From Ruminobacter amylophilus (GTDB lineage Bacteria > Pseudomonadota > Gammaproteobacteria > Enterobacterales > Succinivibrionaceae), in NCBI RefSeq assembly GCF_900115655.1, contig NZ_FOXF01000002.1, positions 83,033 through 147,032 on the forward strand: a DNA stretch of 64,000 nucleotides, read 5' to 3'. Position numbers and translations under genes: made by a program. The notes beneath the pieces are model-generated. The model saw only the letters and a program-made list of their open reading frames with translations. It was not told the origin of the DNA and made no database searches. This document shows positions 11,095 to 19,109 of this stretch, in pieces. Numbering within the stretch: position 1 is the stretch's first letter; each line of letters begins with the position of its first letter.

Positions 11095-11235
11095 TTAAAC
11101 CTCGGTTTTTTCAAAATGAATGGTATAAAGCACATGTCGGCGCTGTCTGTTTCTGCGCTTGGCAACAAGTGATGGAACTCTGTGCTTGGACAGTCTGCTT
11201 GCTGTAAATCTTGAGAGTTTCAAACCTCTTTTCAT
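11095..11235 (-). CDS. Small basic protein, 46 residues, unrecognised
   Basis: Minus-strand ATG at 11235 follows the Shine-Dalgarno AAAGGA with suitable spacing. The product starts MKRGLKLSRFTASRLSKHRV, has an Arg/Lys-rich middle (AKRRNRQRRH) and ends in an aromatic segment LYTIHFEKTEV. With about 14 Lys/Arg residues it is strongly basic. There is no signal peptide or membrane helix. Supporting evidence for a real gene is the full transcription unit: promoter at 11401-11429 (TTAACA, 17 bases, TATACT), a leader of roughly 160 bases, Shine-Dalgarno, and a terminator right behind the stop. The composition suggests an RNA- or ribosome-binding protein. The layout (MKR start, Arg-rich body, short hydrophobic end) recalls small proteins such as YciY, but I cannot establish homology. 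Confidence 0.7.
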   Translation of the reverse strand: MKRGLKLSRFTASRLSKHRVPSLVAKRRNRQRRHVLYTIHFEKTEV

Positions 11236-11400
11236 GGTGTAATCCTTTGTTTTGACTATTCTTTATTACCAAAAAATAAGACTGGCTGACTTACGAAGAT
11301 GCTTCCTCTCGTCTCTCGCCGTTGTAGCCTGTGCCATATCCCTGTTGTTTTGAGATTCGGAAAAGGATATTTAGCTGTCTCTTTGCAAATATGGTGACAG

Positions 11401-11429
11401 AGTATACTACTAATGGTCTGATTTGTTAA
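11401..11429 (-). promoter_or_regulatory. Sigma-70 promoter for the 46-residue protein gene
   Basis: Minus strand: -35 TTAACA (plus 11424-11429), 17-base spacer, -10 TATACT (plus 11401-11406). The predicted start is near 11394, leaving a leader of about 160 bases before the ATG at 11235. Confidence 0.6.
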
Positions 11430-11741
11430 ACAAAATTGCTAAATTTACACCGTTTGCCTTAATACGGCAGTGGTTGAGAGTAAAGACCGTTACCGATCGG
11501 GAGATGCCGGTATAGTGCCTGATATCAGATAAAAAGGAAGAAATCAGTATGTTCCGTGTGCGTAAATACAGAACCGGGACATAATCACGGAAAAGCATGC
11601 GATGAATATTGTGTGTAAATAAATCAATAGTGTACTTTTATCACATTTTTCACTATAATTACCCTGTTTTTTGTCACAAACTTTTTTCTGAAAATCTGTG
11701 CCATGCACAGATTGTTGTAAACGTTCAAATTGAGAAGTCTT
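11430..11741 (+). promoter_or_regulatory. purL upstream region with -10 box
   Basis: A consensus -10 TATAAT lies at 11654-11659; the matching -35 region (near 11631-11636) is poor. The rest of this stretch carries no gene. An 11-codon ATG frame at 11549 has a Shine-Dalgarno-like AAGGAAG but nothing else in its favour. Confidence 0.45.
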
Positions 11742-14700
11742 ATGGAAATTTTACGCGGTGCTCCGGCTCTTTCTGAATTCCGTACCAAAAAGCTTTTATC
11801 CGGTTTTGCAGAAAAGGGATTAAAGATCAATTCCGTATATGCGGAATATGTTCACTTTGCAAATGTCAGTGCTCCTTTAACAGATCATGAAAAGGATGTT
11901 CTGGTTAAGCTTCTGACTTACGGTCCTCATATTAATGAAAGTGAAACCAAGGGTACTCTTTATGTGGTTACTCCACGTCTGGGAACCATTTCTCCATGGT
12001 CATCAAAGGCAACCGATATTGCTCACAACTGTGCTTTATCAAAGGTTATCAGACTTGAAAGAGGTATTGCTTACTACATCGAAGGTGAAAGCAGTAACTG
12101 TGCGGAAGAAATTCTTCCTCTGATTCATGACCGCATGATGGAACAGGTGTTCACCAACCTGAATGACGCTGAACAGCTGTTCAGCACTCAGGAACCAAAG
12201 CCTCTTGTTTCTGTTGATATTTTAGGTCAGGGTAAAGCAGCTCTTGAAAAGGCAAACGTTGAACTCGGTCTTGCTCTTTCAGACGATGAAATGGACTATC
12301 TGGTAAAGAGTTTCACTGCTTTAGGCCGCAATCCTAACGACGTTGAACTTTACATGTTCGCTCAGGCAAACTCTGAACACTGCCGTCACAAAGTGTTCAA
12401 TGCAGACTGGGTGATTGACGGTGTTCCACAGGAAAAATCACTGTTCAAGATGATTAAGAACACCTATGAAAAGAATCATGATTACGTGCTGAGTGCATAT
12501 AAGGACAATGCAGCCGTAATGGAAGGTTCCGTTGCCGGAAGATTCTTCCCGGATCCTGTAAGTCATACCTACAGTTATCATCAGGAACCTGTTCAGATTT
12601 TAATGAAGGTTGAAACCCATAACCACCCAACCGCAATTTCTCCGTATCCTGGTGCTGCAACTGGTTCAGGCGGTGAAATCCGAGATGAAGGTGCTACCGG
12701 TGTCGGCTCCAAGCCAAAAGCAGGTATGTGCGGTTTCAGCGTATCCAATTTACGTATCCCTGGTTTTGAACAGCCTTGGGAAACTGACTTCGGCAAGCCA
12801 AACCGTATCGACAGCGCTCTGGACATCATGCTTGACGGTCCTTTAGGAGCAGCAGGTTTCAACAACGAATTTGGCCGTCCAAACATCAATGGTTACTTCA
12901 GAACATATGAAGAATCTGTAGACAGCCATAATGGTCGTGAAATCCGCGGTTACCACAAGCCAATCATGCTTGCCGGCGGTCTCGGTAACATCAGAAACGA
13001 ACACATTCAGAAGGGTGTTATTCCTGTAGGTGCCAAGCTTATTGTTCTCGGCGGTCCTGCAATGAACATCGGTCTCGGCGGCGGTGCTGCTTCATCAATG
13101 ACCAGCGGTCAGTCAGCAGAAGATCTCGATTTTGCATCTGTTCAGCGTGACAATCCTGAAATGGAACGCCGTTGTCAGGAAGTTATCGACGTATGCTGGC
13201 AGATGGGTGCTGATAACCCTATCCTCTTTATCCATGACGTAGGTGCAGGCGGACTTTCAAACGCTCTTCCAGAACTGGTAAATGACGGTAATCGTGGCGG
13301 TATCTTTGAATTACGTAAGGTTCCTAATGATGAACCTGGCATGTCACCATATGAACTCTGGTGCAATGAATCTCAGGAACGTTATGTTCTCGCAGTAAGT
13401 GCCGAACAGTACGAAACCTTTGAAAAGATCTGTAAGCGCGAACGTGCAAACTTTGCCGTAGTAGGTACCGCAACTGAAGAACGCCGTCTTGTTCTCAATG
13501 ATGAACACTTCAACAACAAGCCGATTGATCTTCCTCTTGACGTGCTTCTCGGCAAGCCTCCACGCATGCACAAGAATGTTAAGACTCTGAAGGCTGAAGG
13601 TAAGAAGCTGGATCTGACCGGCGTAACTCCTAAGTCAGCAGCTGAACGTATATTACGTCTTCCTGCAGTTGCCGAAAAGACCTTCCTCATCACCATCGGT
13701 GACCGTACCGTAACCGGTCTCGTTGCACGTGATCAGATGGTAGGACCATGGCAGGTTCCTGTAGCAGACTGCGGTGTAACAGCAGCTTCCTATGACACCT
13801 ATTACGGTGAAGCCATGGCAATGGGTGAAAGAACTCCTGTTGCTCTGCTTGACTATGCTGCTTCCGCACGCATGGCTGTAGCTGAATCAATTACCAATAT
13901 CGCTGCCGCCTACATCGGTGACATCGAAAGAGTCAAGCTGTCAGCAAACTGGATGGCCGCTGCCGGTCACCCCGGCGAAGACGCTGGCTTATATGCTGCA
14001 GTAAAGGCTGTAGGTGAAGAACTCTGTCCGGCTCTCGGTATTACCGTGCCTGTCGGTAAAGACTCCATGTCAATGAAGACCAAGTGGACTCAGAATGGTG
14101 AAAACCGTGAAATCACAGCTCCTCTTTCACTGATTATCAGCTCTTTTGCCCGCGTTGAAGACATTCGTTTAACCAAGACCCCTCAGTTAAGAACGGATCT
14201 CGGTGAAACCAGACTTGTTTTCATCGATTTGGGTAACGGCAGAAACCGTCTCGGCGGTTCAGCACTGGCTCAGGTTTACAAGCAGCTCGGTGATGTAACT
14301 CCGGACGTTAACAGCCCGTCACAGCTCAAGGGCTTCTTTGAAGCAATCCAGTTCCTTAACAAGAAGGGCTACATCATTTCTTACCACGACAAGTCAGACG
14401 GCGGTCTGTTCACAACTCTGGCTGAAATGTCATTTGCCGGCCATACCGGTATCACCGTTGATCTCGACAGCTTAGGCAGTGATGACCTCGCTGTTCTCTT
14501 CAATGAAGAACTCGGCGCCGTAATTCAGGTAAGAAAGGATCAGGTTGAAGACGTTCAGAACATTCTGTCAGGTCACGGCCTTGCCAATAACATCTACACC
14601 ATCGGTACTCTGAACGATGAAGATCGCATCATCTTCAGAAGAAACGGTGCAGACGTAATCAATGAAACCAGAACCTACTTCCGTTCAATCTGGGCTGAAA

Positions 14701-15626
14701 CCACTTACCACATGCAGGCTCTCAGAGACAATCCTGCCTGTGCCGCCAGTGAATTCAAGGCTAAGTCAGATGATAAGGATCCGGGTCTGAATGTTAAACT
14801 TACCTTTGACGTTCATGAAGATGTTGCTGCTCCGTATATTGCCAAGGGGGCCGCTCCTAAGATTGCAATCCTTCGTGAAGAAGGTGTTAACTCACAGGGG
14901 GAAATGGCTGCTGCCTTTAACCGTGCCGGATTCGAATGTATCGATGTTCACATGTCAGATATTCTGAATGCCCGCGTAACACTCAAGGACTTCAAAGCTC
15001 TGGCTGCATGCGGCGGCTTCTCATACGGTGACGTACTCGGTGCCGGTGAAGGCTGGGCCAAGTCAATTCTGTTCAATGCACGTGCACGTGATGAATTCGA
15101 ATCATTCTTCAAGCGTAACGATACTCTTGCTTTAGGTATCTGTAACGGCTGTCAGATGATGTCAAACTTAAGAGATATCATTCCTGGTGCTGAATTATGG
15201 CCTCGTTTCGTACGTAACGAATCAGAAAGATTTGAAGCAAGATTCAGTCTGGTAGAAATTCAGAAGTCTCCATCACTGTTCTTCTCTGATATGGCCGGCT
15301 CTCATATGCCGATTGCAGTTTCTCACGGTGAAGGCCGTTCAGAATACCGCGATGCAGCTCATCTGAAGCAGGTTTCAGAAAGCGGTCTTGTAGCCGTTCG
15401 TTACATTGATAACTACGGTAATATTACTGAACGTTATCCAGCAAACCCTAATGGTTCACCTGAAGGTATTACCGGTCTCACCACTACCGACGGTCGTGTA
15501 ACCATCATGATGCCTCATCCTGAACGCAGCATGAGAACTGTTGCAAACAGCTGGCATCCTGATGACTGGGGTGAAGGCAGCGCATGGCTGAGAGCCTTCA
15601 GAAACGCACGTAAGGCTTTAGGCTAA
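11742..15626 (+). CDS. purL: PurL, phosphoribosylformylglycinamidine synthase
   Basis: 1294 residues from ATG at 11742, essentially the 1295 of E. coli PurL. A TTG four codons upstream is the less likely start. The single-chain enzyme converts FGAR and glutamine to FGAM in purine synthesis. Recognisable parts are the N-terminal PurS-like part, FGAM synthase motif [20 protein letters not shown], a second AIRS-like half ([19 protein letters not shown]), and a C-terminal class I glutamine amidotransferase with nucleophile in [12 protein letters not shown] and His/Glu in MMPHPERSM. It is a stand-alone unit ended by a strong terminator. Confidence 0.98.
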   Translation: MEILRGAPALSEFRTKKLLSGFAEKGLKINSVYAEYVHFANVSAPLTDHEKDVLVKLLTYGPHINESETKGTLYVVTPRLGTISPWSSKATDIAHNCALSKVIRLERGIAYYIEGESSNCAEEILPLIHDRMMEQVFTNLNDAEQLFSTQEPKPLVSVDILGQGKAALEKANVELGLALSDDEMDYLVKSFTALGRNPNDVELYMFAQANSEHCRHKVFNADWVIDGVPQEKSLFKMIKNTYEKNHDYVLSAYKDNAAVMEGSVAGRFFPDPVSHTYSYHQEPVQILMKVETHNHPTAISPYPGAATGSGGEIRDEGATGVGSKPKAGMCGFSVSNLRIPGFEQPWETDFGKPNRIDSALDIMLDGPLGAAGFNNEFGRPNINGYFRTYEESVDSHNGREIRGYHKPIMLAGGLGNIRNEHIQKGVIPVGAKLIVLGGPAMNIGLGGGAASSMTSGQSAEDLDFASVQRDNPEMERRCQEVIDVCWQMGADNPILFIHDVGAGGLSNALPELVNDGNRGGIFELRKVPNDEPGMSPYELWCNESQERYVLAVSAEQYETFEKICKRERANFAVVGTATEERRLVLNDEHFNNKPIDLPLDVLLGKPPRMHKNVKTLKAEGKKLDLTGVTPKSAAERILRLPAVAEKTFLITIGDRTVTGLVARDQMVGPWQVPVADCGVTAASYDTYYGEAMAMGERTPVALLDYAASARMAVAESITNIAAAYIGDIERVKLSANWMAAAGHPGEDAGLYAAVKAVGEELCPALGITVPVGKDSMSMKTKWTQNGENREITAPLSLIISSFARVEDIRLTKTPQLRTDLGETRLVFIDLGNGRNRLGGSALAQVYKQLGDVTPDVNSPSQLKGFFEAIQFLNKKGYIISYHDKSDGGLFTTLAEMSFAGHTGITVDLDSLGSDDLAVLFNEELGAVIQVRKDQVEDVQNILSGHGLANNIYTIGTLNDEDRIIFRRNGADVINETRTYFRSIWAETTYHMQALRDNPACAASEFKAKSDDKDPGLNVKLTFDVHEDVAAPYIAKGAAPKIAILREEGVNSQGEMAAAFNRAGFECIDVHMSDILNARVTLKDFKALAACGGFSYGDVLGAGEGWAKSILFNARARDEFESFFKRNDTLALGICNGCQMMSNLRDIIPGAELWPRFVRNESERFEARFSLVEIQKSPSLFFSDMAGSHMPIAVSHGEGRSEYRDAAHLKQVSESGLVAVRYIDNYGNITERYPANPNGSPEGITGLTTTDGRVTIMMPHPERSMRTVANSWHPDDWGEGSAWLRAFRNARKALG

Positions 15627-15695
15627 CCGCGGGGCTTTCTGAAATGTTTATGCCGTGCTTTCCGGAAGGGGAGTACGGCATCAGGATAAAAAAAC

Positions 15696-15727
15696 AAAAA
15701 TGTCATACCGGTCGGTATGACATTTTT
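15696..15727. terminator. Terminator after purL
   Basis: Stem AAAAATGTCATACC/GGTATGACATTTTT with a four-base loop and T8 on the plus strand. The A-rich left arm makes it potentially bidirectional. Confidence 0.9.
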
Positions 15728-16090
15728 TTTGTGAGGAAATTTTTAATCTGTTCGTGGTTACTGAAGGACAACGGCATAAAATTCCGTTGAACCGGGGAAG
15801 TGATTTATCCTTCTGAACTGTTACACCCTGTATGATCTCCCGGTCTGCAGGCTTCATTTGCATGAGCATATACGCCAAAGGACGACATATAAGCAGGGCA
15901 GGAAATGACATCATGAAAACAATATGTTTTTTGTCGGAAGTCCGATATTTCATTGAGGTTTCTTCTCCGATGTTTTTTATAATCAGGATGTGTCGCCGGT
16001 TCGGAATACTGCAGTTTCCTGAACTGCTGACGCTAAGTATTAAGCCTTATGTTGCCACTGCTGTGCAAGAATTTTTGGTTTTCTGGGAAT
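15728..16090. other. purL-ettA gap, no supported gene
   Basis: 363 bases between the purL and ettA terminators. Both strands contain open frames of 60-90 codons without recognisable similarity. The minus-strand one would have to read through the purL terminator. A plus-strand ATG at 15913 has a weak AGGA upstream and could encode about 60 residues, but nothing supports it further. It may be a decayed gene. Confidence 0.4.
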
Positions 16091-16122
16091 AAAAAAACCT
16101 GAATGAGGATCATTCAGGTTTT
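16091..16122 (-). terminator. Terminator after ettA
   Basis: Stem AACCTGAATG/CATTCAGGTT with a five-base loop. On the minus strand it is followed by seven T. It lies about 35 bases beyond the ettA stop. Confidence 0.88.
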
Positions 16123-16155
16123 GCAGTTTGAAATTAAAGCTGATGAATCATCGCG

Positions 16156-17820
16156 TTAGGCAATGTTTCTGAACTTTCTGCGGTGAGGTTTCACTGCATC
16201 TTCACCGTAGGTCTTCACCTTCCATTCTTCGTATTCGGTAAAGTTTCCGTCGAAGAAGGTGATCTTGCCGTCATCCTGGTAGTCCAGAATATGGGTGGCA
16301 ATACGGTCAAGGAACCATCTGTCGTGGGAAATAACCATGGCAGAGCCAGGGAACTCCAGTAATGCGTTTTCCAGAGCACGCAGTGTTTCCACGTCGAGAT
16401 CGTTGGTAGGTTCGTCAAGAAGCAGCAGGTTACCGCCGGTCTGTAAAAGCTTGGCAAGATGTAATCTGCCTCTTTCACCGCCGGAAAGATCGCCTACGCG
16501 CTTCTGCTGATCGGTGCCCTTGAAATTAAAGCGTCCGATATATGCACGGCTTGGAATTTCGTAATTACCGATGCGCAGAATATCCTGTCCCTGAGAGATT
16601 TCTTCAAAAACAGTCTTCTTGTTATCCATCTTGTCGCGGAACTGTTCAACGTTGGCAACAACCACGGTTTCGCCGAGAGTAATGCTGCCTGAATCAGGCT
16701 GTTCGGTACCGCTGATCATTCTGAACAGAGTGGACTTACCGGCACCGTTGGCACCGATGATACCGACGATGGCTCCCTTTGGAACAGTGAAGCTTAAATC
16801 GTTGATAAGAGTTCTGCCTTCATATCCCTTGGTAAGATTGGTAACTTCAAGAACCTTGTCACCGAGTCTTGGTCCAGGCGGAATGAACAGTTCGTTGGTT
16901 TCATTACGTTTCTGGTAGTCAACGCTGTTAAGTTCTTCAAAGCGGGCAAGACGGGCTTTGGATTTGGCATGTCTTCCCTTCGGAGACTGTCTGACCCATT
17001 CAAGTTCTTTCTGAATTGATTTCTGGCGGGCGTTTTCACTTGCCTGTTCATGAGCGAGACGAGCTTCCTTCTGTTCAAGCCATGAGGAATAGTTTCCTTC
17101 CCAGGGAATACCTTCACCGCGGTCAAGTTCCAGAATCCAGCCGGCTACATTGTCAAGGAAGTAACGGTCGTGGGTAATGGCAACTACGGTACCGCTGTAC
17201 TGGTTAAGGAAGTTTTCCAGCCATGCTACTGATTCAGCATCCAGATGATTGGTAGGTTCGTCCAGAAGAAGCATGTCAGGATGTTCAAGAAGAAGGCGGC
17301 ATAAGGCTACACGTCTTCTTTCACCACCGGACAGAACTTTAATTTTTGCATCAGGATCTGGTAATCTTAAAGCATCGGCAGCCTGTTCAATCTGGTTGTC
17401 GATGTTGTGTCCGTCGCCGGCCTGTATAATGGCTTCGAGCTGAGCCTGTTCTGCTGCCAGAGCATCAAAGTCAGCATCAGGATCCGCATAGGCAGCATAT
17501 ACTTCGTCTAAGCGGGCAAGGGCTTTTTTTACGTCACCGAGGGCTTCTTCAACAGTTTCCTTAACTGTCTTTTCAGGATCCAGCTGCGGTTCCTGAGGAA
17601 GGTAACCGATCTTGATACCAGGCTGAGGACGTGCTTCACCCTCAATGTCGGTGTCAATACCGGCCATAATCTTTAACAGTGTTGACTTACCTGCACCGTT
17701 AAGACCTAATACACCTATCTTTGCTCCCGGGAAAAATGATAATGATATATCTTTTAAAATGTGGCGCTTAGGCGGTACGATCTTGCCTACGCGGTTCATT
17801 GTATAGATGAATTGTGCCAT
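16156..17820 (-). CDS. ettA: EttA, energy-dependent translational throttle ABC-F protein
   Basis: 554 residues, one fewer than E. coli EttA, with near-continuous similarity from MAQFIYTMNRVGKIVPPKRH to the C-terminal Lys/Arg-rich end. It has two ABC ATPase domains: Walker A GLNGAGKST and GANGAGKST, signatures LSGGERRR and LSGGERGR, and Walker B LLLLDEPTN twice. The arm/linker between them includes KELEWVRQSPKGRH. There are no membrane segments. EttA binds the ribosomal E site and gates entry into elongation according to the ADP/ATP ratio. It is a single-gene unit. Confidence 0.97.
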   Translation of the reverse strand: MAQFIYTMNRVGKIVPPKRHILKDISLSFFPGAKIGVLGLNGAGKSTLLKIMAGIDTDIEGEARPQPGIKIGYLPQEPQLDPEKTVKETVEEALGDVKKALARLDEVYAAYADPDADFDALAAEQAQLEAIIQAGDGHNIDNQIEQAADALRLPDPDAKIKVLSGGERRRVALCRLLLEHPDMLLLDEPTNHLDAESVAWLENFLNQYSGTVVAITHDRYFLDNVAGWILELDRGEGIPWEGNYSSWLEQKEARLAHEQASENARQKSIQKELEWVRQSPKGRHAKSKARLARFEELNSVDYQKRNETNELFIPPGPRLGDKVLEVTNLTKGYEGRTLINDLSFTVPKGAIVGIIGANGAGKSTLFRMISGTEQPDSGSITLGETVVVANVEQFRDKMDNKKTVFEEISQGQDILRIGNYEIPSRAYIGRFNFKGTDQQKRVGDLSGGERGRLHLAKLLQTGGNLLLLDEPTNDLDVETLRALENALLEFPGSAMVISHDRWFLDRIATHILDYQDDGKITFFDGNFTEYEEWKVKTYGEDAVKPHRRKFRNIA

Positions 17821-17962
17821 ATTTTTCCTATGGGTTGGTTAATGAAAAAAACATGCCTATTTTATCATAAACGGCCTGTTTCCTCCATAAGAGAGCTTTG
17901 TCTGTGGAATGTCGTGACACGGGACTGTGAATTTTACAGCTTACGCAGCTGCAGAGCTGATT

Positions 17963-18000
17963 AAAAAATTTAAAACCCTCTTAAATAAAATTCAAGAGGG
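17963..18000 (-). terminator. Terminator of the tandem-peptide transcription unit
   Basis: Stem CCCTCTT/AAGAGGG (17976-17982 and 17994-18000) with an 11-base loop. On the minus strand a T-rich tail follows (TTTTAAATTTTTT). It lies nine bases after the stop of the 27-residue peptide gene, so it closes the unit that starts upstream of the six-copy array. Confidence 0.75.
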
Positions 18001-18008
18001 CGGTGATA

Positions 18009-18092
18009 TTAAATCTTTGGTGGTGGATTTCTTTTTCCGGAGGACTCGCTCGGAAGTGGAATTTCTGGTTTCGAATTTTTTAATGTGATCAT
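18009..18092 (-). CDS. 27-residue Pro/Ser-rich peptide gene downstream of the array
   Basis: Minus-strand ATG at 18092 follows TGAGGT by eight bases, a good Shine-Dalgarno. The peptide begins MITLKNSKPEIPLPSESSG and ends KRNPPPKI: 27 residues, six prolines, polar, no cysteine, no hydrophobic core. The stop is immediately followed by a terminator. It lies about 200 bases downstream of the last array copy with no terminator seen in between, so it may share the transcript. The sequence is unlike the array peptides and I do not recognise it. It could be an antimicrobial or regulatory peptide; nothing here decides. Confidence 0.5.
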   Translation of the reverse strand: MITLKNSKPEIPLPSESSGKRNPPPKI

Positions 18093-18294
18093 AGCAAACT
18101 ACCTCAATATTAATTTTTCATTATCCTTAATACCGGGTGCTCATTTGCTGTGCTTTAGAAAGACTGTCTAACAAGCACGCCGGTTTTCTTAATGCAACAT
18201 GTATACTTCATACACTGCCCCGCGTTTTGTTTTTTCTTATTGTTAAGGGTTTGAGATTATTTTATCCAGGTATCTCTCAACCTGCGTCACATCA

Positions 18295-18375
18295 TTACTT
18301 AACGTAATTAAAGTGGTATTCACGGGTTACTGGAGCATAAGTGTTGTTTTCAATTTTCTTCATAAAGTATCTCAT
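18295..18375 (-). CDS. Tandem 26-residue peptide gene, copy 1 (last in transcription order)
   Basis: ATG at 18375 follows AGAGAGGTAATCAAA, the Shine-Dalgarno shared by the array. The 26-residue peptide starts MRYFMKKIENNT and continues with the invariant YAPVTREYHF, ending NYVK. It is the most diverged of the downstream copies: Asn-11, Thr-12, Asn-23. It also has synonymous changes at Lys-7 (AAA), Tyr-20 (TAC) and Phe-22 (TTT). Synonymous drift with a preserved peptide supports translation. Confidence 0.75.
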   Translation of the reverse strand: MRYFMKKIENNTYAPVTREYHFNYVK

Positions 18376-18423
18376 TTTGATTACCTCTCTGAATTTAAAT
18401 CAACTTACCACTGGTTCCGGTTT

Positions 18424-18504
18424 TTACTTAACGTAACTGAAGTGATATTCACGGGTTACTGGAGCATAAGCGCTGTTTTCATTCTTCTTCATAAAGTATC
18501 TCAT
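18424..18504 (-). CDS. Tandem 26-residue peptide gene, copy 2
   Basis: ATG at 18504 with the same Shine-Dalgarno block as copy 1. The peptide has Asn-8 (MRYFMKKNENSA), then YAPVTREYHF and SYVK. It is 129 bases from copy 1; the spacer is of the AAACCGGAA type. The peptide is basic and Tyr/Phe-rich, lacks a signal peptide, cysteines or a Gly-Gly leader, and is unrecognised. Confidence 0.75.
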   Translation of the reverse strand: MRYFMKKNENSAYAPVTREYHFSYVK

Positions 18505-18553
18505 TTTGATTACCTCTCTGAATTTAATTTAACTTACCACTGATTCCGGCGTT

Positions 18554-18634
18554 TTACTTAACGTAACTGAAGTGATATTCACGGGTTACTGGAGCATAAA
18601 CGCTGTTTTCAATCTTCTTCATAAAGTATCTCAT
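18554..18634 (-). CDS. Tandem 26-residue peptide gene, copy 3
   Basis: ATG at 18634 behind AGAGAGGTAAACAAA (an A replaces the T of copies 1, 2 and 4). The peptide has Ile-8 and Val-12 (MRYFMKKIENSV), then the invariant YAPVTREYHF and SYVK. The upstream spacer belongs to the TAAGCAG/TTTAATAC type shared with copy 5, so copies 3 and 5 are closest relatives. Confidence 0.75.
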   Translation of the reverse strand: MRYFMKKIENSVYAPVTREYHFSYVK

Positions 18635-18683
18635 TTTGTTTACCTCTCTGTATTAAAACTGCCAAACTCTGGTTTACTGCTTA

Positions 18684-18764
18684 TTACTTAACGTAACTGA
18701 AGTGGTATTCACGGGTTACTGGAGCATAAGCGCTGTTTTCAATCTTCTTCATAAAGTATCTCAT
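18684..18764 (-). CDS. Tandem 26-residue peptide gene, copy 4
   Basis: ATG at 18764 with the AGAGAGGTAATCAAA block. It encodes the majority form of the peptide: MRYFMKKIENSA, YAPVTREYHF, SYVK. The spacer upstream is the AACGCCGGAA type, as for copy 2. Confidence 0.75.
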   Translation of the reverse strand: MRYFMKKIENSAYAPVTREYHFSYVK

Positions 18765-18812
18765 TTTGATTACCTCTCTGAACTTAAACTGACTTACTGC
18801 GGTTCCGGCGTT

Positions 18813-18893
18813 TTACTTAACGTAATTGAAGTGATATTCACGGGTTACTGGAGCATAAACGCTGTTTTCAATCTTCTTCATAAAGTATCTCAT
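18813..18893 (-). CDS. Tandem 26-residue peptide gene, copy 5
   Basis: ATG at 18893 with AGAGAGGTAAACAAA upstream. The peptide has Val-12 like copy 3 but Asn-23 (NYVK). The spacer between copy 6 and this copy is the TAAGCAG/TTTAATAC type, as between copies 4 and 3. This shows that pairs of units were duplicated together. Confidence 0.75.
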   Translation of the reverse strand: MRYFMKKIENSVYAPVTREYHFNYVK

Positions 18894-18943
18894 TTTGTTT
18901 ACCTCTCTGTATTAAAACTGCCTAAACTCTGGTTCGCTGCTTA

Positions 18944-19024
18944 TTACTTGGCGTAACTGAAGTGGTATTCACGGGTTACTGGAGCATAAGCATTGTTTTC
19001 ATTCTTCTTTAAAAAGTATCTCAT
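18944..19024 (-). CDS. Tandem 26-residue peptide gene, copy 6 (promoter-proximal)
   Basis: ATG at 19024 is first in transcription order and has a different ribosome-binding site (GAGGAAA, nine bases before ATG). Its peptide differs most: Leu-5 instead of Met, Asn-8, Asn-11, and Ala-25 in place of Val. The core YAPVTREYHF is unchanged. Its distinct 5' flank marks it as the likely founder or first cistron. The upstream leader carries a TATAAT and a GTGATA/TATCAC palindrome. Confidence 0.75.
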   Translation of the reverse strand: MRYFLKKNENNAYAPVTREYHFSYAK

Positions 19025-19084
19025 TTTATGTTTCCTCATATTTGATTGTCTTTATTATTTTCGAGCTCTATTCCGTAGCTCTTG

Positions 19085-19109
19085 ATTATATGATAGTGAT
19101 ACTTATCAC
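19085..19109 (-). promoter_or_regulatory. Candidate promoter/operator of the peptide array
   Basis: On the minus strand a consensus -10 TATAAT (plus 19085-19090) lies about 60 bases before the first ATG. Directly upstream, plus 19096-19109, is the perfect inverted repeat GTGATA-CT-TATCAC. It contains GTGA-N6-TCAC, the core of a CRP-type site, and also matches eight of ten positions of an FNR box. There is no good -35 at 16-18 bases (TTGTAA is 22 away), so control by a bound regulator is plausible. The position is closer to that of a repressor than a classic activator. Confidence 0.4.

Larger units (their letters stand above)
18295..19040 (-). repeat. Six-unit tandem array, period 129-131 bp, each unit one peptide cistron
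   Basis: Starts at 19024, 18893, 18764, 18634, 18504 and 18375 give spacings of 131, 129, 130, 130 and 129 bases. Each unit is an 81-base cistron plus a 48-50-base spacer containing the next Shine-Dalgarno. Because the period is not a multiple of three, no single reading frame spans the array, yet every unit keeps the 26-codon frame. Peptide residues 13-22 are identical in all six. The array is not a CRISPR: the repeats are coding and there are no unique spacers. Confidence 0.92.

Noticed and set aside
11549..11584. 11-codon frame behind AAGGAAG upstream of purL
   Set aside because: Too short, with no promoter or attenuator structure to suggest a leader peptide.
15681..15953. 90-codon minus-strand frame after purL
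   Set aside because: It would read through the purL terminator and resembles no family.
18155..18211. 18-codon minus-strand frame (MKYTCCIKKTG...) between the array and the 27-residue gene
   Set aside because: The only ribosome-binding candidate is a weak GGGGCAG. No repeat or terminator supports it.
18313..18956. Plus-strand frames across the tandem array (hydrophobic repeats like GYWSISAVFN)
   Set aside because: They have no ribosome-binding site, run through spacers, are broken by the period not being a multiple of three, and are antisense to six well-formed cistrons.
18295..19024. PqqA-like or other radical-SAM peptide precursor array
   Set aside because: The Glu and Tyr residues do not have the E-x3-Y spacing of PqqA, there are no Cys or Gly-Gly leader sites, and no radical-SAM or export gene lies nearby.
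18295..19040. CRISPR array
   Set aside because: The units are 129-131 bp and coding, the spacers are repeated rather than unique, and no cas genes are present.
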